Positions 6,501 to 13,320 of a stretch of DNA of 22,618 bases are shown in pieces; position 1 is the stretch's first letter; each line of letters begins with the position of its first letter. The notes beneath the pieces were generated by a model. That model searched no databases. It had not been told where the DNA came from and saw only the letters and a list, made by a program, of their open reading frames with translations. The stretch covers positions 1 to 22,618 of the forward strand of contig JAVEEB010000197.1 in assembly GCA_030840665.1 (NCBI GenBank), in the 5' to 3' direction. This stretch comes from Frankiaceae bacterium. Lineage in GTDB: Bacteria; Actinomycetota; Actinomycetes; JAVEEB01. Made by a program: the position numbers and the translations under genes.

Positions 6501-8425
6501 CGCAGTTGTTGCGCACGATTGCCGGGTCGGTCGCGAGGCTTCATGAGGTGGCCGACGTCCACCTGTACGGCATCGACTGCGGCAACGGCGCGTTGTTGCC
6601 CGTCGCCGACCTGCCGCACTGCGGGGCCGTCGTATCGCGGACGCAGCCGGAGCGAGCCCGCCGCGTCATTTCGCGACTCGTCGCCGAGGTCGCCCGGCGG
6701 CAGGAAATCCTCAGCAGGTCAGGGGTTTCTGACATCGGGGAGCAGCGGGCGTCGAGCGCGCAGGGTGAGCGGTTGCCGCACATCCTGGTGTTGCTGGACC
6801 GCTGGGAGGGCTTCGTGTCGACCCTCGGCGAGTTGGATGGCGGTGCGCTCACCGACGCCATGATGCAGCTGCTCCGCGAAGGGGCCACCGTTGGCGTGCA
6901 TTGCATCATCGCCGGCGATCGCACCGTGCTGTCGAGCCGCATCGCGGCGATGAGCGAAGACCGCCTGACCTTCCGGATGGCCGACCGCACGGACTACACG
7001 CTCGCGGCGCTCAGTCCCCGGTCCCTGCCAGACGATCCGCCGCCCGGTCGCGCGTTCCGCGCCGAGAGCGGCCGGGAAATCCAGGTGGCGCTGCTTGACG
7101 CCGACAACAGTGGGGCCGGTCAGGCGGCGGCCTTGCGGGACATCGGGGTCGAGGCGAACGAACGCGAGCCCGACTTACCGCGTTCCCTGCGGCCGTTCCG
7201 GGTGGAGGTCCTGCCTGCGCGGCTGGGCTACGCGGCGGCGGCGGAGCTCGTCGAGGAGCCGACCCGGCTCTGGGGTCTGGTCGGCGTCGGCGGGGACGAG
7301 TGGGCCGCGTACGGGGCGGATCTCGCGCGGACGCCGACGTTCATCGTGGGCGGCGCGCCGCGCTCCGGCCGCAGCGGTGTGCTGCTGACGATGGCGGTGT
7401 CGTTGCTGCGGTCAGGCGTTTCCCTGGTGCTGGCCACGCCGAAGCCGTCGCCGCTCCGCGAGCTGACCGGTCATCCCGGCGTGATCGCCTCGTACGAGGG
7501 CGCACACCTGCCGAGTGAGTTGGCGTCCGTGCTCGAGTCCGCGATCGCGCCTGTCGTCGTGCTTGTCGACGATGCCGAGCTCTTGAAGGACTGCGCCGCC
7601 GGAGATGTCCTGCGCGAGCTCGTACGCCATGGTTCCGAACGGTCGCAGGCGGTGGTCATCGCCGGCAGCACCGACGACATGTGTACGGGCTTCAGCGGCT
7701 GGCAGGTCGACATGAAGCGCGGCCGCAGCGGCATTCTTCTGTCACCGCAGGGAATCGGCGACGGCGACCTGATCGGCGTACGACTCCCGCGAAGCGTGAT
7801 CGGCGGCGCCGTCACACCGGGGCGCGGCTACCTCCACGCCGGAGACGGAGACCTCACGACTGTGCAAGTTCCGTTGACTGTGGCGACCGACATCGAGGAC
7901 TTACATGACGCTGCCCCCCGCGCCGGCGGGCGCGAGGGGCAGCGACAGCTATGCGTCCGGCGGACAGGACGTCGGCCGTGGCATTCGCAGGCAGGTCGGT
8001 GTCGGGGCTTCACCGAACACGCGGGCGATGTACTGCGACGCGACAGGGTTGAGGTAGTACGGCGGTGGCGCGTTACCGAGCCGGGTGTCGTACGTGTACG
8101 CCTTCAGATATCCCGTGCCGGTCGCTCCTCCCTGCCCGACGATGCCCCGATATTTCTGCGCGATGGAGCCAAAGACGTTGAGGTGGCCGAGCGAACTGCC
8201 ATACGAATACGCCTGCACGCTCACGTCGTGCGTGAGAGACAGCAGCGCTGCCTGAATATTGATGTCCTGCTTGGGTGCCGTGTTGTACGCCCAGGGTCGC
8301 GAGGTGTTGCTCAGCCGGTTCATGTCTCCCCACTGGTCACACACGTCCGGGTTCGGGTTCGTGTTGACGCGGGTGCACTGGATCGGGTGGTAGACCTTAA
8401 CGGCGCCACCGGCGACGAGGCCTAG
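3545..8425 (+). CDS. EssC/EccC-type type VII secretion ATPase (FHA - 2 TM - three FtsK/SpoIIIE domains), with an anomalous antisense tail
   Basis: This is the membrane motor that couples ATP hydrolysis to export of WXG100-type substrates. Order (residues from GTG 3545): a ubiquitin-like or FHA-like domain (1-78); a degenerate FHA domain (85-185); two TM helices (about 228-250 and 255-275); a basic linker; then three RecA-like FtsK domains. Domain 1 is intact: Walker A GTTGSGKS (645-652, Lys651) and Walker B LLIVIDEF (Asp755, Glu756). Domains 2 and 3 have arginine for the Walker lysine: GAPRTGRS (Arg985) and GAPRSGRS (Arg1276). The architecture and a length of about 1455 resemble EssC. Family-like sequence ends near VQVPLTVATDIEDLHD (about 7905). 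The frame then crosses a hairpin and runs antisense to the pilin gene to a TAG at 8423, giving 1626 codons. A lost stop or frameshift near 7890-7905 is likely. It carries TTA codons at 7175 and 7901. Confidence 0.85.
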   Translation: MRMTLTAVDGVSGAREDVLLDLDEGSSSGLAIQSLAHRLGVDPARAYIDGVLLDPAQTVPESRLRDGCIVSFGTAAGCVPTEPAGVVELRIVGGPDAGLVHRLAPGEYDVGAAADCGVVLRAPGVVSHEFVLAVASDGRCALTPYDNKAVAIEDREVCAPVEWVPGQVVDLGSVLLELAVPTARDAALVVSPDGTGLDYNRPPRLHPPARATTFRLPPEPREVDKRPLPLVMAIVPLIGSVAMAVSMHQPQYLLMGLLSPVALLANYFSDRKRGRLSYRKRLADYGAHKQRIEQEVQAALAIERVARRADCPDPAELLLTAVGPRRRLWERRRHDPDYLVLRVGTGDVPSDVTVEDPAQDDHRREQHPVAHAVPVSVSLRERGVLGIAGRGPLATAVTRCLVAQVGVLHSPRDVQLCLLTDSASRGDWEWVRWLPHTRPADGQDTVALIGSDNESVGRRIGELVAMVTARRDAMREAATVTFANDVVVILDGARRLRSLPGVAQLLRDGPAVGIFVICLDADERLLPEECQAVVTVGANGRLQLRQMRAQTVADVRPDDVPDGWAERVARALASIRDTSADESGGSIPSSSRLLDVLSLDPPTAAGIAAGWLAGGRSTEFVIGEGMDGAFSLDLSRDGPHALIAGTTGSGKSELLQSIVASLAVANRPDAMTFVLVDYKGGSAFKDCVRLPHTVGMVTDLDTHLVGRALESLSAELRRREHMLSGVGAKDIEDYVVLMRGNSALAPLPRLLIVIDEFASMVRDLPDFVTGLVNIAQRGRSLGIHLILATQRPSGVVSPEIRANTNLRIALRVTDASESTDVIGTADAARIAKSTPGRAYARLGHASLLPFQSGRVGGRRPGAVTRTIAEPFVVPLDVAALGRPVPVRPAVRNDDEAETDLTAVVEAICAANAELNLEPQHSPWLAALTTTVAVADLAVDRAPAGLLAPVPYGLEDLPAEQLQRAACVDFATFGHLLVAGAPRTGRSQLLRTIAGSVARLHEVADVHLYGIDCGNGALLPVADLPHCGAVVSRTQPERARRVISRLVAEVARRQEILSRSGVSDIGEQRASSAQGERLPHILVLLDRWEGFVSTLGELDGGALTDAMMQLLREGATVGVHCIIAGDRTVLSSRIAAMSEDRLTFRMADRTDYTLAALSPRSLPDDPPPGRAFRAESGREIQVALLDADNSGAGQAAALRDIGVEANEREPDLPRSLRPFRVEVLPARLGYAAAAELVEEPTRLWGLVGVGGDEWAAYGADLARTPTFIVGGAPRSGRSGVLLTMAVSLLRSGVSLVLATPKPSPLRELTGHPGVIASYEGAHLPSELASVLESAIAPVVVLVDDAELLKDCAAGDVLRELVRHGSERSQAVVIAGSTDDMCTGFSGWQVDMKRGRSGILLSPQGIGDGDLIGVRLPRSVIGGAVTPGRGYLHAGDGDLTTVQVPLTVATDIEDLHDAAPRAGGREGQRQLCVRRTGRRPWHSQAGRCRGFTEHAGDVLRRDRVEVVRRWRVTEPGVVRVRLQISRAGRSSLPDDAPIFLRDGAKDVEVAERTAIRIRLHAHVVRERQQRCLNIDVLLGCRVVRPGSRGVAQPVHVSPLVTHVRVRVRVDAGALDRVVDLNGATGDEA
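7910..7943. terminator. Strong hairpin between convergent genes (probable bidirectional terminator)
   Basis: GCTGCCCC (7910-7917) pairs with GGGGCAGC (7936-7943), and CGCGCC (7919-7924) with GGCGCG (7929-7934), around a GGCG loop. A single C/A mismatch (7918/7935) separates the two stems. That is 14 base pairs in 34 bases, placed six bases before the reverse-strand pilin stop and where the ATPase gene should end. There is no T-tract, as is common for high-GC actinobacterial terminators. Its position implies that coding from both sides was meant to end here. Confidence 0.7.
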
Positions 8426-9844
8426 AGTGTCGTTGGCGTTGACGCTCGTGCCGTTCGCGTACGTGATGTCATCGGTGAGGATGATGTCGTTGTCCACCCC
8501 GACCGTCACGCGGCCATTGACGACGCCGTTGACGAAAACTGTCCCGTTGGAGCAGTTGTAGTCGCCGTAGTCTGCGTTGATGTCGTAGCCGAACTTGTTG
8601 CTTGTCCCGGACGGCAAGTAGCGGGGATATCCGCCGATGTCGCCATCCCCACAGGGGGTGCTAGCCCCAGCCAGGCTCTGCACGTAGATGACATTGTTCT
8701 GGGGGACCGCAATGGTCTCGTACCCACCGGAGGCGGCCGTCGGGAACGGGAGAGTGCCGCACCCGGGGTTGACTGCGGTGGTTTTCGGGCTCCAGACCCT
8801 CACCGTGCCGTTGGAGACGAACTCGAGGCGGGTCGGACCCGTGAACATGCAGCCCGGTGCACCGACGGATGTCGCGGCGATCGCCTGATTCTTGAGGTCG
8901 ATGTTTGCGGGTGGCAGAGTCTTCAGGGCCGCGTACTTGATGCCCTTGGCGAACACAGGGGGGCCGCCATTGGTGCCGTTGTAGCAGTTGGCCTGGGGCG
9001 GCGCGACGCCTGCGCCATTCGGGCGGCAGCCCGTGTCCGAGGTCGTGACCAATGCGTTGAAGGTGGGATTTCCGTACGTGGAGATCGTGTCGTTGGAGTG
9101 AATTGGTCCGTTGACGACGTCGCCACTAAAGAAGTAGATCGTCCCGCAGCCGGCGTTTCGGCCTTCCCATGCATGAATGTTGCAGTTCGTGTTCGCCCAA
9201 CTCTGGGACGGGTTGGTCGCTGTCGTGTAGACCATGCGGTTGGCCGGGTCGGCAGACTCGAAGTCCGTGAAGTACATGAAGTCGCCGAAACCTTGCCGGC
9301 GAATCGTCGCGCTGATCGTGCGCGTGACGTTCTTGGAGCGCCCGGTGGATGCGAGAAGGATGGTTCCCGCCCCCGTGTACATCGGCGAACTGTCGAACGT
9401 GTAGTGGTAACGCGCGCACGACGGAGCGACCGGTGTGGTGGGTGTTGCGGGAGCGCAGGCAACGTTGTTGGCGTCGTTGGCTCCGGCGATCGTGACCCAG
9501 CCGATCGGTGTCGTGGACCCATACGAGCAGCCTGTCGGCTGCCCCGTCGGCGGCGGCCCGTTCAAGGCGAGGTTCGTGCAGTCGAGGGTCTTCCAGTACG
9601 CCGCGTCGCCGTTGAGCCGGAAGAGGAAGTCGTCCACGCCGGACTGGGCGGCGGACAGTGCAGCCTCGGTGTCCTGCTCCGCGCGAGCGTGCTTCACGGA
9701 GACGATCGAGTACTCCGTGAGCATCAGCAGCAAAGCGCTGATGATGATGCCGACACTCATGACGATGATGATGGCGATGCCGTCGTCGCGGCGCGCCGCG
9801 TCAAGGCGCCGCTGGATAAACCCGTTTCGCATGGCAGTCCTCAT
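7949..9844 (-). CDS. PilX/GspK-like pilus assembly protein (large minor pilin)
   Basis: The product is 631 residues. A basic leader ends RRDDG, followed by a hydrophobic helix IAIIIVMSVGIIISALLLML and ALSAAQSGVDDFLFRL, the layout of PilX_N proteins. Cleavage after DDG would leave no glutamate at +5 (the mature protein begins IAIII). Glu5 is also absent in GspK, which sits at the pseudopilus tip. The large exported part has beta-rich, cysteine-containing sequence, with a block VGVDNDIILTDDITY and LGLVAGGAVKVYHPI typical of actinobacterial PilX-N proteins. The ATG overlaps the stop of the upstream pilin by four bases (ATGA). It ends at a TAG (7949-7951) just before the shared hairpin. An in-frame ATG four codons downstream is an alternative start. 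The call as a minor pilin is good; tip location is inference. Confidence 0.75.
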   Translation of the reverse strand: MRTAMRNGFIQRRLDAARRDDGIAIIIVMSVGIIISALLLMLTEYSIVSVKHARAEQDTEAALSAAQSGVDDFLFRLNGDAAYWKTLDCTNLALNGPPPTGQPTGCSYGSTTPIGWVTIAGANDANNVACAPATPTTPVAPSCARYHYTFDSSPMYTGAGTILLASTGRSKNVTRTISATIRRQGFGDFMYFTDFESADPANRMVYTTATNPSQSWANTNCNIHAWEGRNAGCGTIYFFSGDVVNGPIHSNDTISTYGNPTFNALVTTSDTGCRPNGAGVAPPQANCYNGTNGGPPVFAKGIKYAALKTLPPANIDLKNQAIAATSVGAPGCMFTGPTRLEFVSNGTVRVWSPKTTAVNPGCGTLPFPTAASGGYETIAVPQNNVIYVQSLAGASTPCGDGDIGGYPRYLPSGTSNKFGYDINADYGDYNCSNGTVFVNGVVNGRVTVGVDNDIILTDDITYANGTSVNANDTLGLVAGGAVKVYHPIQCTRVNTNPNPDVCDQWGDMNRLSNTSRPWAYNTAPKQDINIQAALLSLTHDVSVQAYSYGSSLGHLNVFGSIAQKYRGIVGQGGATGTGYLKAYTYDTRLGNAPPPYYLNPVASQYIARVFGEAPTPTCLRMPRPTSCPPDA

Positions 9845-10590
9845 GGTGATGGTGAGACGGAGATCAGCCCGGTCCGTGCGTTGGGCAACTGCACGCGCGC
9901 CATGATCGTGGTCGGCTTCGCGGCCGTGAACTTGTTGGAGTTCGCCAGGGTGACATTGACGGCGACCGAATCGATCGAGTTGAGCCCGTAGCTGCCCAGC
10001 GAGGCGCCGGCCGACGGCACGAGCTCAGCGGGTGTCTCGTCGTAGTAGTTGAAGAGCGTGAGGCCGGTCGGGATCCCTCGCGCGATGACCAACTGCTGGA
10101 TGAGGCAGCCAGCGCTGCCGATCGTGCAGGCGTTGTACGTCCAGTTCATTCCGACGCTCGAAGCGTCCGGCGGCTGCGTGGTCTTCATGATGACGTTGAC
10201 GCCGTTGACGACCATCGTCGCGATCGTGACAAGCGTCGGTCCGTTGGTGGTCGACCCGTTGTTCGTGAAGAATTGGGCCTTGGTCGCCGACGCGTAAGTA
10301 AAGGCCGTCGACTGCGACACCGTGCCACTGCAGTTGCCGCAGCTGACCTGGAGCTGGGCGGGTTCGATGGCGGTGCGGATAGCGCGGGTCGTCGCGTCGA
10401 CCGCCATACGCGCCTGGTCTACGTCATCGATACGCACCTTGAGGCCGGCGACCTGGTTCTGCGTCTTGATGAGCAGGCCCGTGATGAGGGTGATCAGGAT
10501 GCCGAAGATGACCATGCTCACGAGCAGCTCGATCAACGAGAAGCCATGGTCGCGTGGCTGGTCGCCACGGCGCAGCGCGCGCCGAATCAC
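9841..10590 (-). CDS. PulJ/PilW-like prepilin (type IV minor pilin)
   Basis: The product is 249 residues with a textbook class III signal: basic leader, HG/FSLIELLVSMVIFGILITLITGLL, cleavage after the glycine, N-methylated Phe1 and Glu5 of the mature pilin. After the helix comes a region like NQVAGLKVRIDDVDQARMAVDATTRAIRT, typical of PulJ/PilW pseudopilins. Then comes a beta-rich head with two close cysteines (SCGNCSG) and a later CTIGSAGC pair. The GTG at 10590 overlaps the stop of the upstream pilin (GTGA). Its own stop overlaps the ATG of the next gene, so it is the middle member of a tightly coupled three-gene operon. A prepilin peptidase and an assembly ATPase would be needed; neither is in the window. 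Confidence 0.8.
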   Translation of the reverse strand: MIRRALRRGDQPRDHGFSLIELLVSMVIFGILITLITGLLIKTQNQVAGLKVRIDDVDQARMAVDATTRAIRTAIEPAQLQVSCGNCSGTVSQSTAFTYASATKAQFFTNNGSTTNGPTLVTIATMVVNGVNVIMKTTQPPDASSVGMNWTYNACTIGSAGCLIQQLVIARGIPTGLTLFNYYDETPAELVPSAGASLGSYGLNSIDSVAVNVTLANSNKFTAAKPTTIMARVQLPNARTGLISVSPSP

Positions 10591-12032
10591 GGGATCGTCA
10601 CAATCACGGTCGCGGCAGCGGGAGTGCCAGCCTTCAGGAACATCGTGGATCCGTTAACCACCGTGTTTGGCGGACTCGGCACGACGATTGTCGTCGAGAT
10701 GCTGGTGGGCGACACCCAGCTGCCCGAGCCGGTTTTCACCCTGAGGTTCCACGAGCCATAGGGCATCGTCACTTTGGTGATGCCGGGCGTCGCCGACGCG
10801 GACGTCCCCGTCAACGGCAGGAGCAGCGCTTCGCCGGTCGTCGCGGCACCGTTCGTGGGATCGGGGATGCTCGTGTCGCAGCCCGTCGCATCGTTCAAGG
10901 CATAGACCGATGCGCTGTACTGCAAGGCGCCGCTGGACTTTTGAACCGTCATGGTCACTGGCACTCCGCTAATGGTCAAAGTGGTGGCCCCGCCGGCCGG
11001 CAGTACGGGTGTCGTCGAGGTTCGCGTGCCACCCACCCCGGGGTATGCCGGGTCGGCGTCGGAGCAGTAGCCGCTCCAGGCGGTGAGGCCACTGGAGAAC
11101 GGATACACCTTGTTCACGCTGGTCATGGCCGAGTTGCGGTAGCTCTGGTGGCCGACACTGAACAGCGCGTTCTGCAACGTCATGCCCGTCGCGGTTGCCC
11201 AGGGAAATTGCGGGGCCGTGGCGTCGAAGTTGACCGTCAGCGTGTTGGCCCACGCATAGTCAAAGGTGTACGAGGTCATGGTGTTCGCCACTACTGACAG
11301 CAACTTCGACGGAGCGGGATTCCCCTGCGTGTCCACGTAGACTTGGCCGCCATTTCCGGCCAGCACGGCCGAGTAGTCGCCGGGGGGGACGAAGGCGAAC
11401 AGGACGCACCCGTCGTTGGACGTCACGCCCGTGTCGTACTGAGCGCCTCCCGGCGAGGTGAGCAGGTTTACGCGAGTGCCAGGCTCGAGCGCGCCCAGGT
11501 TGTCCTTGACGAGGATGCGCAAGCTGCCCTGGCCGGCGTCGAAGGTCCCCACGGGCGGTGTCAGAATCGTCGAGTTCATAACGGGTTTGGCGCCGCCCAT
11601 GTTTCCGCCGTCCCAAGTCACCGTGACCTGGACGAGGAGGTACGCGAGTTGGCCGTTGGTGCCGGACTCACAAGGAGTCTTGACGGAGTTCTGGTACACC
11701 CAGTTCGTTTGCAGCGCGACGTTGTAGAGGTGGTTGTCGACCTTGAGCGGTTGGCCGGCGGTGCCTCCGGGCAGCGGGTGCGCGTTGACGACGGCCGAGA
11801 CGTCTGCCAGCCGCGGATTGGTGTCGATGGTGGCACGGACGAACTCGACTTCGCGGAGCGCGTGGTTGGCTGCTGCCACACGGGTGCGGTCGCCGTTCGT
11901 CGTCTTGATGCTCTCGAGCAGCAGGCGCGTAGCAAACAGGGAGATGACCGCGAAGATCATCATCGAGATGATGACCTCGACGAGCGTAAAACCGTCTTCG
12001 CCGCGTCTGGCCGACAGTCGTCGCGCACGCAC
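10587..12032 (-). CDS. PilV-like prepilin with large C-terminal extension
   Basis: First gene of the pilin operon, 481 residues. The leader MRARRLSARRGEDG is followed by FTLVEVIISMMIFAVISLFATRLLL, a class III prepilin signal with cleavage after Gly and Glu5 present. The early mature region (ANHALREVEFVRATIDTNPRL) resembles PilV/GspI-type minor pilins. The exported region is unusually long. A middle part contains LRILVKDNLGALEPGTRVNL, DDGCVLFAFVPPGDYSAVL-like carboxypeptidase-regulatory/Ig-type strands (NDGCVLFAFVPPGDYSAVL), followed by further beta-rich domains ending in TVIVTIP. This suggests a display pilin with added beta-sandwich domains. The GTG at 12032 is preceded by AGGGAG (12037-12042). 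The operon runs PilV, PulJ, PilX with four-base overlaps. Confidence 0.75.
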   Translation of the reverse strand: MRARRLSARRGEDGFTLVEVIISMMIFAVISLFATRLLLESIKTTNGDRTRVAAANHALREVEFVRATIDTNPRLADVSAVVNAHPLPGGTAGQPLKVDNHLYNVALQTNWVYQNSVKTPCESGTNGQLAYLLVQVTVTWDGGNMGGAKPVMNSTILTPPVGTFDAGQGSLRILVKDNLGALEPGTRVNLLTSPGGAQYDTGVTSNDGCVLFAFVPPGDYSAVLAGNGGQVYVDTQGNPAPSKLLSVVANTMTSYTFDYAWANTLTVNFDATAPQFPWATATGMTLQNALFSVGHQSYRNSAMTSVNKVYPFSSGLTAWSGYCSDADPAYPGVGGTRTSTTPVLPAGGATTLTISGVPVTMTVQKSSGALQYSASVYALNDATGCDTSIPDPTNGAATTGEALLLPLTGTSASATPGITKVTMPYGSWNLRVKTGSGSWVSPTSISTTIVVPSPPNTVVNGSTMFLKAGTPAAATVIVTIP

Positions 12033-12036
12033 GGGG

Positions 12037-12066
12037 CTCCCTTCACAGCCCGAGGCAGTCTCGGGC
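12037..12066 (-). promoter_or_regulatory. Ribosome-binding site and adjacent 5'-UTR hairpin of the pilin operon
   Basis: On the reverse strand AGGGAG (12037-12042) is the ribosome site for GTG 12032. Just upstream, GCCCGAG (12048-12054) and CTCGGGC (12060-12066) form a perfect 7-bp stem with a five-base loop. The stem ends five bases before the ribosome site, so it could affect translation or mRNA stability. Confidence 0.45.
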
Positions 12067-12105
12067 GCACCTGGGTCTGATCTCGGCGCTCCTGGAGTTG
12101 CTCTT

Positions 12106-12193
12106 TAACTACCAGCCGGCGCAATTGGGTGACTCCGGTCGCGCGTTCGGGTGACGCCGACCGCGCATTCGAATGACGCCAATCGGGCGAAGG
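12106..12193. repeat. 22-bp direct repeat array upstream of the pilin operon
   Basis: Three consecutive 22-base units lie at 12128-12149, 12150-12171 and 12172-12193. Units 1 and 2 match at 18 of 22 positions and unit 3 matches unit 2 at 13. All share TGAC-CC near the start and CG-GC in the second half. A fourth, half-conserved unit (12106-12127) matches only the right half (GCGCA). A period of about two helical turns would place repeated sites on one DNA face. The array sits in the 222-base divergent gap between the pilin operon and the DUF1697 gene. Confidence 0.5.
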
Positions 12194-12254
12194 CGACCGG
12201 CGCGACGGACAGGGATCTCCGGCCAACCGGGTGGGCGTCTGTCACGATGGCGGG

Positions 12255-12806
12255 ATGATCACCCGGTACATCGCCTTTCTGCGAGGGATCAACGTCGGCG
12301 GGCGGAACGTCAAGAAGGCCGAGTTCGTCGCGCCCTTCGAGGCGGTGGGCTTCTCGGCCGTAGAGACGTTCATCGCGAGCGGCAACGTCATCGCCGTCAC
12401 GTCGTCGACAACGAAGCCGGCGACTCTCGAGGTGGCGCTTGAGGCCGCGCTGAAGGAGGCGCTCGGTTTCGGCGTCGCCACCTTCCTGCGCTCGGACGCC
12501 GAGGTGGCGGCGGTCGCGGCGTACAACCCCTTCCCTGACGTCGTGCGCGACGACCTGCACACCCTCCACGTGACCTTCTTGCGCGCCCCGGCACCGAAGT
12601 CCCTGCGCGATGACCTGCTCGCGGCTGCCAACGAGGAGGACCTGTTCGCCTTCGACGGCCGCGAGTTCTACTGGCTGCGACACGGCCGGATGACCGACAC
12701 CACGCTGCCGAAGGCCGTCGTACGCAAGCTGTCCGTCGGCGGCGAAGGGACGGCGCGCAACATGACGACGGTCCGCAAGCTGGCCGAGAAGTACCCACCT
12801 ACCTGA
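12255..12806 (+). CDS. DUF1697 domain protein
   Basis: This 183-residue cytoplasmic protein begins MITRYIAFLRGINVGGRN, which is the signature opening of the DUF1697 family (YIALLRGINVGG). Other family-like blocks are FETFIASGNVI-type sequence (SAVETFIASGNVIA), YNPFPDV and RHGRMTDTTLPKAVVRKL, followed by ARNMTTVRKLAE near the end. The family has no settled biochemical role. The frame extends upstream to a TTG at 12231, but the family start and a -10-like CACGAT (12243-12248), six bases before the ATG, favour 12255. It is divergent from the pilin operon and convergent with the WXG100 gene. Confidence 0.85.
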   Translation: MITRYIAFLRGINVGGRNVKKAEFVAPFEAVGFSAVETFIASGNVIAVTSSTTKPATLEVALEAALKEALGFGVATFLRSDAEVAAVAAYNPFPDVVRDDLHTLHVTFLRAPAPKSLRDDLLAAANEEDLFAFDGREFYWLRHGRMTDTTLPKAVVRKLSVGGEGTARNMTTVRKLAEKYPPT

Positions 12807-12890
12807 CCCCCCGCCACAGCCCCGGCGGTGGAGCGCCAGGCCCGAGGCCACATTGCCCGCCAAGTACACGTCGCCCGCCATATAAGGGAG

Positions 12891-12922
12891 ACGGGGACGT
12901 GACCCCCCGGCCACGCCCCCGT
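12891..12922. terminator. Hairpin between convergent DUF1697 and WXG100 genes
   Basis: ACGGGGACGTG (12891-12901) pairs with CACGCCCCCGT (12912-12922), 11 positions with one G-T type wobble, around a 10-base loop. It lies in the 132-base gap between two gene ends and probably terminates the WXG100 transcript, the DUF1697 transcript, or both. No T-tract follows. Confidence 0.55.
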
Positions 12923-12938
12923 GCCGGCCAAGGGACCG

Positions 12939-13232
12939 TTAGGCGAGCCGCGACGCGAGCGAGGTGTCGGCGTCCTCGAACGTCTGGGCCGCGGTGTGCA
13001 GGTAGCCGGACATGCCGGTCAGACCCTCGAGCACCTGGCGCACGCCGGTGTTGAACTCCGTGTACGACGCCTCGAACTTGCCCGAGGAGTTGCTCGTGAC
13101 GTACCCGTTGTGCAGGAGGTTCTCGATTTCGCGCTTGAGGCCGTCGAGCTGGCCGTTGATCTCGTGCTGACCCGCCGTGAGCTTGTTGCCGGCGGTGCGC
13201 ATCTCCTGGTACGTGACGTTGACGTTCGACAT
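12939..13232 (-). CDS. WXG100-family protein (ESAT-6-like type VII substrate)
   Basis: This 97-residue, cysteine-free, helical protein has the size and helix-turn-helix hairpin layout of WXG100 proteins, which leave the cell as dimers through type VII systems. The turn reads NLLHNGYVTSNSSGKFEAS (GYVT at residues 43-46), so the classical W-x-G is replaced by a G-[YF]-V-T form I recall from other actinobacterial members. The C-terminus has FEDAD, matching the YxxxD/E export signal with Phe for Tyr. The ATG at 13232 is preceded by AAGGAG at good spacing. The frame reaches back to 13328, but that extension is not family-like. Its upstream region carries the same element as the ATPase gene, so that ATPase is the likely export motor (inference). 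Confidence 0.8.
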   Translation of the reverse strand: MSNVNVTYQEMRTAGNKLTAGQHEINGQLDGLKREIENLLHNGYVTSNSSGKFEASYTEFNTGVRQVLEGLTGMSGYLHTAAQTFEDADTSLASRLA

Positions 13233-13320
13233 GACGGTCTCCTTCGGCTCCCCCGGTGCCGCAGTCGCGTCCGGGAACGTGGTGTCGTGGTGCTGACGAA
13301 GACAGTCGCAGGAATTGCCG

